NCBI GenBank assembly: GCA_964455335.1 | Contig: CAYVVW010000055.1 | Coordinates: forward strand, 1-12,722 | Direction of reading: 5' to 3' | DNA length: 12,722 nt | DNA from: Marvinbryantia sp964455335 | GTDB lineage: Bacteria; Bacillota; Clostridia; Lachnospirales; Lachnospiraceae | Part shown: positions 1 through 6,616 of the stretch, piece by piece | Layout: every line of letters starts with the position of its first letter | Numbering within the stretch: the first letter of the stretch is position 1 | Translations under genes and position numbers: made by a program | Notes under the pieces: model-generated | Database searches by the model: none | What the model saw: only the letters and a program-made list of their open reading frames with translations | Told to the model about the DNA's origin: nothing

Positions 1-1
1 C

Positions 2-403
2 CACGAGCAAAAAGAGAACTACGACCTGATGTCGGTCGTGGTGATGCGTCTTGGAAGCAAAGGGGAAAACAGCAAGGACGACGCCATTCGTCTGCTGAGC
101 AAGCTGTTCTCCACGGAGCTGGGATATGAGAAGAAACTGAGCACGCTGCAGGACGAGTTCCACATCAGCGTGACAAGGGAAATGAGCAAGGAGGTGCTGG
201 ACGTGTGCAACTTAAGTACAGGCGTGTTCAATAAGGGAATACAAAAAGGTATATCAAAAGGCAGAATGGAACAGGCAAGAGATACCGCCTGTGAACTCCA
301 GAAAATGGGGCTAACGGTAGAAAATATTGCCAATGCGGTCAAGGTCAGCGCGTCCACCGTTCAGGAATGGCTCTCAGAACCGCAGGCGATGCCTGCAGAA
401 TAG
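2..403 (+). CDS. Rpn-family PD-(D/E)XK nuclease / transposase-like protein, C-terminal part (5' end outside window)
   Basis: The reading frame is open from the first complete codon of the window to the TAG at 401-403, so the start and probably most of the gene lie upstream. The first residues read HEQKENYDLMSVVVMRLG. An ATG at 29 exists but is internal to the homologous region and is probably not the start. The visible part resembles the tail of Rpn (recombination-promoting nuclease) or 'PD-(D/E)XK nuclease family transposase' proteins: a YDLM segment, a CNLS segment, then a charged KG-rich stretch (KGIQKGISKGRMEQARD), and a final short helix-turn-helix-like end (MGLTVENIANAVKVSASTVQEWL). The catalytic PD-(D/E)XK core is not in the window, so I cannot say whether the gene is intact. 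Known members cut DNA and promote RecA-independent recombination. It has no obvious link to the genes downstream. Confidence 0.7.
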   Translation, partial: HEQKENYDLMSVVVMRLGSKGENSKDDAIRLLSKLFSTELGYEKKLSTLQDEFHISVTREMSKEVLDVCNLSTGVFNKGIQKGISKGRMEQARDTACELQKMGLTVENIANAVKVSASTVQEWLSEPQAMPAE

Positions 404-466
404 CTTGGGCAAGCGCAACGGACTGGGATTTGTTTCGCGGCAACCGCACTTTTTGGGAGATGGCAG

Positions 467-1756
467 ATGAGAAATAAAAAACTTTTGGCACACATTTTTT
501 TGAAGCGCGCGAAGGCCGTGCGCAATTTTCGTGACGAGCGGCTGTTTGAGGACGGGGATGCCGTCCGCCTGGCGCGGGAGTATGAAAGAAAAGGCGCGGA
601 CGGGCTGGTGGTGTTTGACCTTTCCACGAATGAGGGGGAGCATGGGCAGAACCTGGCCCTGATCCGCGAGATCGCGGGCAGCGTCCATATTCCCGTGATC
701 GGCGGCGGGCACATCAATGGCATGGACGATGTGAAAAAGCTGCTCTATGCGGGGTGCGCGGTCGTCTTTTTGAATATGTCCAAAGAGGAGAACGTGCGGA
801 TGTTAAAGGACGCGTCCAAGCGGTTTGGGAAGGAACGGCTGGCGGTCTGCATTTGGGATTTCCCGTCGCGCGCCGACAGGACGGACGATTTGCAGGACCT
901 CGTGTCATTCGCGCTGCTCTTTGGGGATAGCCGCCATGTGTATGAGTCGGTCACGCACATGCCGATCCCCACGATTCCCTTCGTGGGCGGCATCGAGGCG
1001 GAACGCCTGGAGGCGCTGATGCGCCACGGCCGCGTCGCAGGGATTTCCGGGCGCGCGATCTCAGACCCCGAGGCGGACTTGGGCGCCCTGCGCGCGCAGC
1101 TTGTGCGAAGCGGCATCGCGGTGGGCTGTTTTGAGAGCGACTACGCGTTTTCCGATTTCAAGAAAGACGCGGACGGGCTGGTTCCGGTCATTGTGCAGGA
1201 CTTTTACCATTTTGACGTGCTGATGATGGGGCACATGGACGAGGAGGCCTACCGCGCGACGCTTCTCACGGGAAAGATGACCTACTATGACCGCGCGCGC
1301 AAGGCCGCGCGGGTCGCGGGGGAGGAGACAGGGCAATACCAGCTGCTGCGCAAGCTGAGCGTTGACTGCGCGGGCGGCGCATTGCTCGCTCAGGTGATCC
1401 CGACAGGGCCTGCCTGCCACACGGGGCACGCCAGCTGTTTCTACCAGGACGTCGCGGTCATGAAGGCCTTGCAAAAACGGCGCGACACCGTGTTTGAGGA
1501 CGTGATGCGCGTCATTTTGGACCGCAAGAGCCACCCGAAGGAAGGGTCATACACGAATTACCTTTTTGACCACGGCACAGACCTGATTCTCAAAAAAGTG
1601 GGGGAGGAAGCGACGGAGATCGTCATCGCCGCCAAAAATGCCAACCCCGCGGAGATCAAGTATGAGATCGGCGACTTTTTGTACCACATGATGGTGCTGA
1701 TGGCGCAATGCGGCATCACATGGGATGACATCACGGAGGAACTGGCAAAAAGATGA
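467..1756 (+). CDS. hisIE: HisA/HisF-like barrel fused to HisI and HisE (phosphoribosyl-AMP cyclohydrolase / phosphoribosyl-ATP pyrophosphatase)
   Basis: 429 aa. The ATG follows GGGAGA at 455-460. Three parts are visible. Residues ~1-215 are a HisA/HisF-like TIM barrel with both phosphate-loop regions (PVIGGGHIN; PFVGGIEAE). Residues ~240-330 are HisI. Residues ~340-429 are HisE, with the MazG-like metal motifs intact (KKVGEEATE; YEIGD). HisE hydrolyses phosphoribosyl-ATP and HisI opens the adenine ring, steps 2 and 3 of histidine synthesis. The zinc cysteines of HisI are kept (C301, C317, C324), but the usual D-C-D-x-D magnesium motif reads D300-C-A-G-G304, and the SRSR...LWxKG region reads DRARKAARVAG. 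In the barrel, the Asp expected at the end of the first strand is Phe (AHIFLK). Such three-part fusions occur in Lachnospiraceae as I recall; the eroded HisI site is the odd point. No other his genes are present. The stop overlaps the next ATG by 4 bases (ATGA). Confidence 0.88.
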   Translation: MRNKKLLAHIFLKRAKAVRNFRDERLFEDGDAVRLAREYERKGADGLVVFDLSTNEGEHGQNLALIREIAGSVHIPVIGGGHINGMDDVKKLLYAGCAVVFLNMSKEENVRMLKDASKRFGKERLAVCIWDFPSRADRTDDLQDLVSFALLFGDSRHVYESVTHMPIPTIPFVGGIEAERLEALMRHGRVAGISGRAISDPEADLGALRAQLVRSGIAVGCFESDYAFSDFKKDADGLVPVIVQDFYHFDVLMMGHMDEEAYRATLLTGKMTYYDRARKAARVAGEETGQYQLLRKLSVDCAGGALLAQVIPTGPACHTGHASCFYQDVAVMKALQKRRDTVFEDVMRVILDRKSHPKEGSYTNYLFDHGTDLILKKVGEEATEIVIAAKNANPAEIKYEIGDFLYHMMVLMAQCGITWDDITEELAKR

Positions 1757-3618
1757 GAAAACTTGCACTGGATGACGCGTGTCTGCGCGGGGTGGAAAAG
1801 CCGGCCAGGTACATCGGCAACGAGGTCAACGCAGTCTGCAAAACGCCGAAAGAGGGCATGATTCGGTTCGCGATGTGTTTTCCCGACATCTATGAGATCG
1901 GGATGTCGCATTTGGGGATTCAGATCTTATATGAAATGTTCAACCGGCGGCCGGATGTGTGGTGCGAGCGCGTCTACGCGCCGTGGAAGGACATGGAGAC
2001 CGTCTTGCGCGAAAAGCGGATTCCCCTGTTTGCCCTGGAGTCGCAAGACCCCATTTCGGCGTTTGATTTTCTGGGGATTACCCTGCAATATGAGATGTGC
2101 TACACCAATATTTTGCAAGTGCTGGACTTAAGCCAGATCCCGCTCTTGCAAAAAGACCGCCAGAGTGGCTGCCCATTTGTGATCGGGGGAGGCCCATGCG
2201 CCTACAACCCGGAGCCTTTGGCCGATTTTTTCGACCTTTTTTACATCGGGGATGGGGAAGTCGTCTATGATGCCTTGCTGGACGCTTACAAGGAATGGAA
2301 AAAAAGCGGCGCCGCGCGGGAGGAGTTTTTGGCGCGCGCTGCAAAGATTCCCGGCATCTACGCGCCCTCCCTCTATGAGGTGTCGTACCACGCGGACGGG
2401 ACGATTCGGTCGTTTGCCCCCAAAAGGGGGGAGATTCCCGCAAAAGTGGAAAAGCAGATCGTGGTGGACTTGGACAGTGCGCCCTACCCGAAAGCCCCCG
2501 TTGTCCCATTTATCAAGGCGACCCAGGATCGCGTCGTTTTGGAGATCCAGCGCGGCTGCATCCGCGGCTGCCGATTTTGCCAGGCGGGCATGGTCTACCG
2601 CCCAACGCGGGAGCACAGCGTGGATTTCCTGAAAAAGACAGCCAGGGAGCTTTTGCAAAACACGGGCCACGAGGAAATCTCCTTGAGTTCCTTAAGTTCG
2701 AGCGATTACACACAGCTTCCGGAGCTTTTGGAGGACCTGATGGGGGTGTGCGCGGCGGGAAAGGTCAACATTTCCCTCCCGTCTTTGCGCATCGACGCGT
2801 TTTCCCTGGACGTGATGCAAAAGGTGCAGGACGTGAAAAAAAGCAGCCTGACCTTTGCGCCCGAGGCGGGTTCCCAAAGGCTGCGCGACGCCATCAACAA
2901 GGGGCTGACAGAAGACGACATCCTAGGCGGCGCGCGGGAAGCCTTCGCGGGCGGCTGGGATAAGGTCAAGCTCTATTTTATGCTCGGCCTTCCGGGGGAG
3001 ACAGAAAGTGACCGGGAGGCGATCGCGACGTTGAGCGACCGCATCGCGCAAGCCTACTACGAGATGCCAAGAGACGGGCGCAAGGGGAGGTGCCAGGTGA
3101 CGGTCAGCACCGCGTTTTTTGTGCCAAAGCCGTTTACGCCGTTCCAGTGGGCGGGCATGGCGTCAAGGGAGGCGTTTTTGGGCGCCGCGCGGACGGTGAA
3201 CCACGCGATCAAGGAGAAGAAAAACCACAGGAGCATCCGCTACCATTGGCACGAGGCGGACGTGGCCGTCCTGGAGGGCGTGCTCGCGCGGGGCGACAGG
3301 CGGGTCGGGGAAGTGGTGCGCCGCGCGTATGAAAATGGCGCGCGCTTTGACGCCTGGTCTGAGGAGTTTCGCCTGGATGCCTGGGAAAAGGCTTTCGCGG
3401 ACGCGGGCATTGACCCTGATTTTTACACCGTGCGCGAAAGGGACGTGGAGGAAATCCTGCCGTGGGATTTCTTGCAAGTCGGGGTCGGAAAGGCGTTTTT
3501 GCAAAAAGAGTGGGAGCGCGCAAGGCAGGGAATCGTGACGAGCCATTGCCGGAAGGAGTGCGCGCACTGCGGCGCGGCGCGCTATGGGGGAGGGGTGTGC
3601 ATTGAAGGCAAGGGTTAA
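1753..3618 (+). CDS. TIGR03960-type radical SAM protein (B12-binding-like N-terminus)
   Basis: 621 aa; the ATG overlaps the hisIE stop as ATGA, suggesting translational coupling. Residues ~1-230 are the conserved N-terminal region of this family, which resembles a B12-binding fold (FPDIYEIGMSHLGIQILYE), although no DxHxxG base-off motif is visible. The radical SAM domain starts near residue 240, with the [4Fe-4S] motif RGCIRGCRFC (C269, C273, C276). A glycine-rich FVIGGGPCAYNPEPL segment precedes it and a LGLPGE segment follows. The C-terminus carries a second cysteine group, C599-x3-C603-x2-C606, plus C616, which could hold an auxiliary cluster or zinc. The reaction of this family is unknown to me. 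The next gene encodes the family that usually travels with it or is fused to it (TIGR03936/DUF2344), so the two probably work together. The neighbouring RNase E/G and ribosomal genes hint at an RNA or ribosome substrate; that is inference. Confidence 0.88.
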   Translation: MRKLALDDACLRGVEKPARYIGNEVNAVCKTPKEGMIRFAMCFPDIYEIGMSHLGIQILYEMFNRRPDVWCERVYAPWKDMETVLREKRIPLFALESQDPISAFDFLGITLQYEMCYTNILQVLDLSQIPLLQKDRQSGCPFVIGGGPCAYNPEPLADFFDLFYIGDGEVVYDALLDAYKEWKKSGAAREEFLARAAKIPGIYAPSLYEVSYHADGTIRSFAPKRGEIPAKVEKQIVVDLDSAPYPKAPVVPFIKATQDRVVLEIQRGCIRGCRFCQAGMVYRPTREHSVDFLKKTARELLQNTGHEEISLSSLSSSDYTQLPELLEDLMGVCAAGKVNISLPSLRIDAFSLDVMQKVQDVKKSSLTFAPEAGSQRLRDAINKGLTEDDILGGAREAFAGGWDKVKLYFMLGLPGETESDREAIATLSDRIAQAYYEMPRDGRKGRCQVTVSTAFFVPKPFTPFQWAGMASREAFLGAARTVNHAIKEKKNHRSIRYHWHEADVAVLEGVLARGDRRVGEVVRRAYENGARFDAWSEEFRLDAWEKAFADAGIDPDFYTVRERDVEEILPWDFLQVGVGKAFLQKEWERARQGIVTSHCRKECAHCGAARYGGGVCIEGKG

Positions 3619-4291
3619 ATTTGCCAAATACGGCGCGATGCGCTATGTCGGGCACCTGGATCTCATGCGTTTTTTCCAAAAAGCGATGCGCAGGGCAGGG
3701 ATCGATGTCGCCTTTACCGAGGGGTTTTCTCCGCACATGGTCATGTCGTTTGCCCTGCCGCTCGGGATTGGCGCGACGAGCGAGGCGGAATACCTGGACA
3801 TCGCGCTTCGCAAAAAGGTTCCATCAGAGGAGGCGGTCGAGCGGCTCAACCGCGTGATGGTAGAGGGGGTCGATGTCCAGAGTTTTCGCGAGATCCCTGA
3901 GGGGCGCGCGTCCAATTGCATGACGCTGGTCAGCGCGGCGCGCTATGAGATATGGGCAAAGGGCCTGCCCGCCCCGACTCCATCGGAAGTCGCGCGTTTT
4001 TGCGATGCGGGGCAGATCCTGGCCGCCATGGGGGAAAAGGAAAAGGCGCGCACGGCGGACATCCGCCCCTTGATTTACCAGATGGGCGCGGGGGAGGGGT
4101 GCCTGGACCTGACGCTTGCCGCGGGGAGCCGGGCAAACCTGCGGCCGGAGGTGGTTCTCGGCGCGTTTTTGCAATTTTTGGGGCACGGCGATTTTCGCGG
4201 GATTGCGCAGACGCACCGAAAGGAACTCTATGCCAGGTCGGGCGACAGCCTGATCTCACTGGAAGAATTGGGGAAAGACATTGGACCGTAA
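3602..4291 (+). CDS. TIGR03936 / DUF2344 family radical SAM-associated protein
   Basis: 229 aa from a TTG start. I chose TTG at 3602 because a strong GGGGGAGGGG ribosome binding site (3586-3595) sits 6 bases upstream and the protein then begins MKARVKFAKYG, as family members do. The in-frame ATG at 3584 would add six residues and has no good binding site. The coding region overlaps the end of the radical SAM gene by 17 bases. Visible family features are the N-terminal block RYVGHLDLMRFFQKAMRRA, then FTEGFSPHMVMSFALPLGIG, and a long C-terminal half without catalytic motifs known to me. There is no membrane segment, so it is cytoplasmic. In several bacteria this domain is fused to the C-terminus of the TIGR03960 radical SAM protein, so it is presumably its partner subunit. 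Biochemical function is unknown. Confidence 0.87.
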   Translation: MKARVKFAKYGAMRYVGHLDLMRFFQKAMRRAGIDVAFTEGFSPHMVMSFALPLGIGATSEAEYLDIALRKKVPSEEAVERLNRVMVEGVDVQSFREIPEGRASNCMTLVSAARYEIWAKGLPAPTPSEVARFCDAGQILAAMGEKEKARTADIRPLIYQMGAGEGCLDLTLAAGSRANLRPEVVLGAFLQFLGHGDFRGIAQTHRKELYARSGDSLISLEELGKDIGP

Positions 4292-5465
4292 GTTGATTGT
4301 CACACATTATCAGGACGGGGTCGTGGCGGCGCTGTTTGACGGGCGGCGGCCGGTGGAGCTTGCCTTTGAGGAGGACGGCGGGAAGTCTTTGCTCGGGAAT
4401 ATCTATGTCGGCAGGGTGGCCAGCATTTCCCGCAACATCAACGCCGCCTTCGTCGAGGTCGGGGATGGGGTCATGTGCTACTATTCCCTCAAGGAAAGCA
4501 AGGACCCCATTTTTGTGCGCCGCGCGTCGCCCGACCGCCTTATGGCCGGCGACGAACTGCTTGTGCAGGTGGCGCGGGAAGGCACAAAGTCCAAGGCGCC
4601 CACCGTCACGTCCGACCTCGCCTTGCCGGGGCGCTTTCTGGTTCTGACAACGGCGCAAAAGCGGATCGCGGCATCGTCAAAGCTGCCCCCCGAGACGCGC
4701 CAGGATCTGCTGGAAATGGCGGGCGATCTCTCGGATCCCAGGTTTGGGTGGATCGTGCGCACCAACGCCGCGGGCGTGGAAAAAGAGGAGTTGCACCGCG
4801 AGGCCGCGCGGCTGCGCGGCATTTATGAGTCCATTTGCAAAAAAGCGCCGCACAGCCCGTGCAGGAGCTGCCTGTTCCAAAGCCCCCCGCAGTGGCTTTT
4901 GCGCATCCGCGACATTTATGACGGGGAGTACGGGCAGATCCTGACGGACGACGCGGGGCTTTACCGGCAGATGCGCGATTACTTGCAAGAGACGGTCCCT
5001 TCCGCGCTGAAAAAGCTCTCGTTTTACCAGGACGCATTGCTCCCGCTCGCGAAGCGCTACGCCGTGGAGCAGGCCTTTGAAGAGGCCAAAAGGGAGCGCG
5101 TCTGGCTAAAATCCGGGGCGTACCTGGTCATCCAGGAGACGGAGGCCCTCACGGTGATCGATGTCAACACGGGAAAATGCGAGCGCGGGAAGCATGAGGA
5201 CTTTTTTTACCAGGTCAACCTGGAAGCGGCGCACGAGATCGCGCGGCAGCTGCGCCTGCGCAACCTCTCCGGCATCATCCTCATTGATTTCATCAATATG
5301 CAGGCAGAGGAGCAGAACCGATCCCTGATGCGCGCGCTCGACGCGGATCTGAAAAATGACCCCGTAAAGGCGTGCGTGATTGACATGACCAAGCTGGGGC
5401 TTGTGGAGGTGACCCGCAAGCGCGTGCAAAAAACGCTGGCGGAGAAAACCGGTGAAAAAGTGTAA
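4281..5465 (+). CDS. rng: Ribonuclease E/G family protein (short, RNase G-like)
   Basis: 394 aa from a TTG start at 4281, overlapping the previous gene by 11 bases; GGGGAAAG at 4270-4277 is the likely ribosome binding site. An S1-like RNA-binding domain (~35-120; LLGNIYVGRVASI...INAAFVEVG) is followed by the RNase H-like and catalytic part. The metal-binding catalytic residues are present as VIDVNTG (D294, N296) and LIDFINM (D336). The protein ends soon after the GLVEVTRKR motif, so the zinc-link CPxC region and the following small domain of E. coli RNase E/G are absent; short Lachnospiraceae relatives appear to look like this. A CxxC pair (C194, C197; SPCRSC) sits mid-protein instead. The expected role is endonucleolytic processing of rRNA and decay of mRNA, cutting single-stranded A/U-rich sites. 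There is no RNase E-type scaffold tail. Expression is probably coupled to the two genes upstream. Confidence 0.9.
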   Translation: MDRKLIVTHYQDGVVAALFDGRRPVELAFEEDGGKSLLGNIYVGRVASISRNINAAFVEVGDGVMCYYSLKESKDPIFVRRASPDRLMAGDELLVQVAREGTKSKAPTVTSDLALPGRFLVLTTAQKRIAASSKLPPETRQDLLEMAGDLSDPRFGWIVRTNAAGVEKEELHREAARLRGIYESICKKAPHSPCRSCLFQSPPQWLLRIRDIYDGEYGQILTDDAGLYRQMRDYLQETVPSALKKLSFYQDALLPLAKRYAVEQAFEEAKRERVWLKSGAYLVIQETEALTVIDVNTGKCERGKHEDFFYQVNLEAAHEIARQLRLRNLSGIILIDFINMQAEEQNRSLMRALDADLKNDPVKACVIDMTKLGLVEVTRKRVQKTLAEKTGEKV

Positions 5466-5509
5466 AAAAATTGTAAAAATCGCTAAAATCGCAAAAAGTG
5501 CGGGAAAAA
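5464..5509 (+). promoter_or_regulatory. Phased A-tracts / possible UP element upstream of the rplU promoter
   Basis: A-runs lie at about 5464-5470, 5475-5479, 5485-5488, 5493-5497 and 5505-5509, close to one per helical turn, in an otherwise GC-rich region. The octamer AAAATCGC is repeated at 5476-5483 and 5485-5492. The tracts end 13 bases before the -35 box at 5523. Such phasing bends DNA, and A-rich upstream DNA can bind the RNA polymerase alpha subunit; both effects here are inferred. Confidence 0.45.
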
Positions 5510-5522
5510 GGCGCGAAACAGA

Positions 5523-5552
5523 TTGACGGCGGGGCGTGGGTTGTGGTAGAAT
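5523..5552 (+). promoter_or_regulatory. Promoter for rplU-prp-rpmA (sigma-A type)
   Basis: The -35 box is TTGACG (5523-5528), with an 18-base spacer and -10 box TAGAAT (5547-5552). Transcription would start near 5559, just before the L21-type leader. It lies in the gap after the RNase E/G gene, where a new ribosomal-protein transcript is expected. Confidence 0.7.
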
Positions 5553-5555
5553 GGC

Positions 5556-5627
5556 TCTTGTATGCCGCTTAAAGAGGTTGAAGTGACGCAAGTCCACCGT
5601 ATTTAGCGAGTAAATTTATGGGAGGTG
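5556..5627 (+). ncRNA. Putative L21 ribosomal-protein leader (5' UTR of rplU)
   Basis: The segment between the promoter and the rplU start carries blocks I associate with the Firmicutes L21 leader: TATGCCGC near the 5' end and TTTAGCGAG before the ribosome binding site. A hairpin at 5583-5597 (GTGAC-GCAA-GTCCAC) has a GNRA tetraloop and one bulged C. The ribosome binding site GGGAGGTG (5620-5627) closes the element. Leaders of this class are thought to let L21 control its own operon. Assignment is from recalled motifs; a covariance search would settle it. Confidence 0.55.
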
Positions 5628-5631
5628 CCAT

Positions 5632-5946
5632 ATGTACGCAATTATTGCAACTGGTGGAAAGCAGTACAAGGTTTCCGAGGGCGATGTCATCCGGGTGGAA
5701 AAGCTGGGTGCGGAAGCGGGGGAGACCGTTACGTTCGACCAAGTGCTCGCCGTTTCCGGCGACAGCGGCCTGAAGGTTGGCGCGGATGTTTCCGGCGCGG
5801 CCGTGACGGCGACGGTTGTCAAGAACGGCAAGGGGCGCAAGGTGATCGTGTACAAGTACAAGAGAAAATCTGGCTACCACAAGAAAAACGGCCACAGGCA
5901 GCTGTTTACGCAAGTCAAGATTGACAAGATTCTGGTTGGGAAATGA
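5632..5946 (+). CDS. rplU: Large-subunit ribosomal protein bL21
   Basis: 104 aa, the normal bL21 length. It begins MYAIIATGGKQYKV, the family signature, and carries the C-terminal block KYKRKSGYHKKNGHRQ and then the TQVKIDKI end, which contact 23S rRNA. The ribosome binding site GGAGG (5621-5625) lies 6 bases from the ATG. It is the first gene of a three-gene unit with prp and rpmA; its TGA overlaps the prp ATG (ATGA at 5943-5946). Expression is probably set by the promoter at 5523-5552 and the leader before it. Nothing about the protein looks unusual. Confidence 0.98.
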   Translation: MYAIIATGGKQYKVSEGDVIRVEKLGAEAGETVTFDQVLAVSGDSGLKVGADVSGAAVTATVVKNGKGRKVIVYKYKRKSGYHKKNGHRQLFTQVKIDKILVGK

Positions 5947-6263
5947 TTCGGGTCACGGTTTATAGGCGCTCTGGCATCTGGCGCGGTTTCGTGTGCGAAG
6001 GGCACGCGGGTTATGCCAAGGCGGGCGCGGACATTGTGTGCGCCGCTGTATCCGCGCTTGTGGTGAACGCGGCAAATTCCGTGGAGCTTCTTGCCAAAGA
6101 CGCCTGCCATAGCGAGAGCAGGGAGGGGTATGTGCGCTTTTTCCTTTCGGGCGCGCCCTCTTGCGCGGCTGCGCTTTTGCTGGACTCCATGGTACTGGGG
6201 CTTGCCCAGGTCCAAGAGGCCTATGGGAGAAAGTACCTGACACTGACATACGAGGAGGAATAA
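5943..6263 (+). CDS. prp: Ribosomal-processing cysteine protease Prp
   Basis: 106 aa. The catalytic pair is visible as GHAGYA (H21) and DIVCAAVS (C33), the signature of the Prp (formerly YsxB/DUF464) family. Prp removes a short N-terminal peptide from L27 in Firmicutes and related groups, and this is essential where the extension exists. The substrate is encoded directly downstream with a matching cleavage site, which supports the call strongly. The start codon overlaps the rplU stop, so translation is probably coupled, and the gap to rpmA is only 3 bases. It is cytoplasmic with no signal peptide. Confidence 0.95.
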   Translation: MIRVTVYRRSGIWRGFVCEGHAGYAKAGADIVCAAVSALVVNAANSVELLAKDACHSESREGYVRFFLSGAPSCAAALLLDSMVLGLAQVQEAYGRKYLTLTYEEE

Positions 6264-6266
6264 GTA

Positions 6267-6551
6267 ATGTTGAGGATGAATCTCCAGATTTTTGCGCACA
6301 AAAAGGGCGTTGGTTCTACGAAAAACGGCAGGGATTCCGAGTCGAAACGGCTTGGGGCAAAGCGCGCGGACGGTCAGTTCGTAAAGGCCGGCAACATTCT
6401 TTACCGGCAGCGCGGCACGAAGATCCACCCCGGCCTGAACGTGGGGCGCGGCGGCGACGACACGCTGTTCGCAAAGGCCGACGGCATCGTGCGCTTCCAG
6501 AGGCTTGGGCGGGACAAGAAACAGGTTTCCGTCCTTCCGATAGCAGAATGA
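6267..6551 (+). CDS. rpmA: Large-subunit ribosomal protein bL27, precursor with Prp-cleaved N-terminus
   Basis: 94 aa. GAGGAGGA (6252-6259) lies 7 bases before the ATG at 6267; a second ATG at 6276 has no good binding site. The N-terminus MLRMNLQIF precedes AHKKGVGSTKNGRDSESKRLG, the normal mature L27 start. Cleavage by Prp would fall between F9 and A10; the site reads LQIF rather than the more common LQFF. Mature L27 reaches the peptidyl-transferase centre with its N-terminus, so removal of the peptide is needed for function. It is the last gene of the rplU unit and is followed at once by a strong terminator. Confidence 0.98.
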   Translation: MLRMNLQIFAHKKGVGSTKNGRDSESKRLGAKRADGQFVKAGNILYRQRGTKIHPGLNVGRGGDDTLFAKADGIVRFQRLGRDKKQVSVLPIAE

Positions 6552-6553
6552 CG

Positions 6554-6590
6554 AAAAGGGCTTCAAATCTCACGATTTGAAGCCTTTTTT
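6554..6590 (+). terminator. Intrinsic terminator after rpmA
   Basis: A perfect 11-bp stem, GGCTTCAAATC (6559-6569) with GATTTGAAGCC (6574-6584), encloses a TCAC loop and is followed by six T (6585-6590). The A-run at 6554-6557 can extend the stem against the T-run, so the structure could act in both directions. It lies 3 bases after the rpmA stop and 27 bases before the obgE start. Confidence 0.92.
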
Positions 6591-6616
6591 CCCAAAAAGG
6601 AAAGAGAGGCCAGTAT

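Noticed and set aside
431..456. Possible terminator before hisIE (GCGG-CAA-CCGC then T-run)
   Set aside because: A 4-bp stem is too weak, and the T-run overlaps the region just before the hisIE ribosome binding site.
3930..4658. Open frame on the minus strand across the DUF2344 / RNase E/G junction
   Set aside because: It crosses two well-supported genes, shows no family motif and has the biased composition of an antisense frame.
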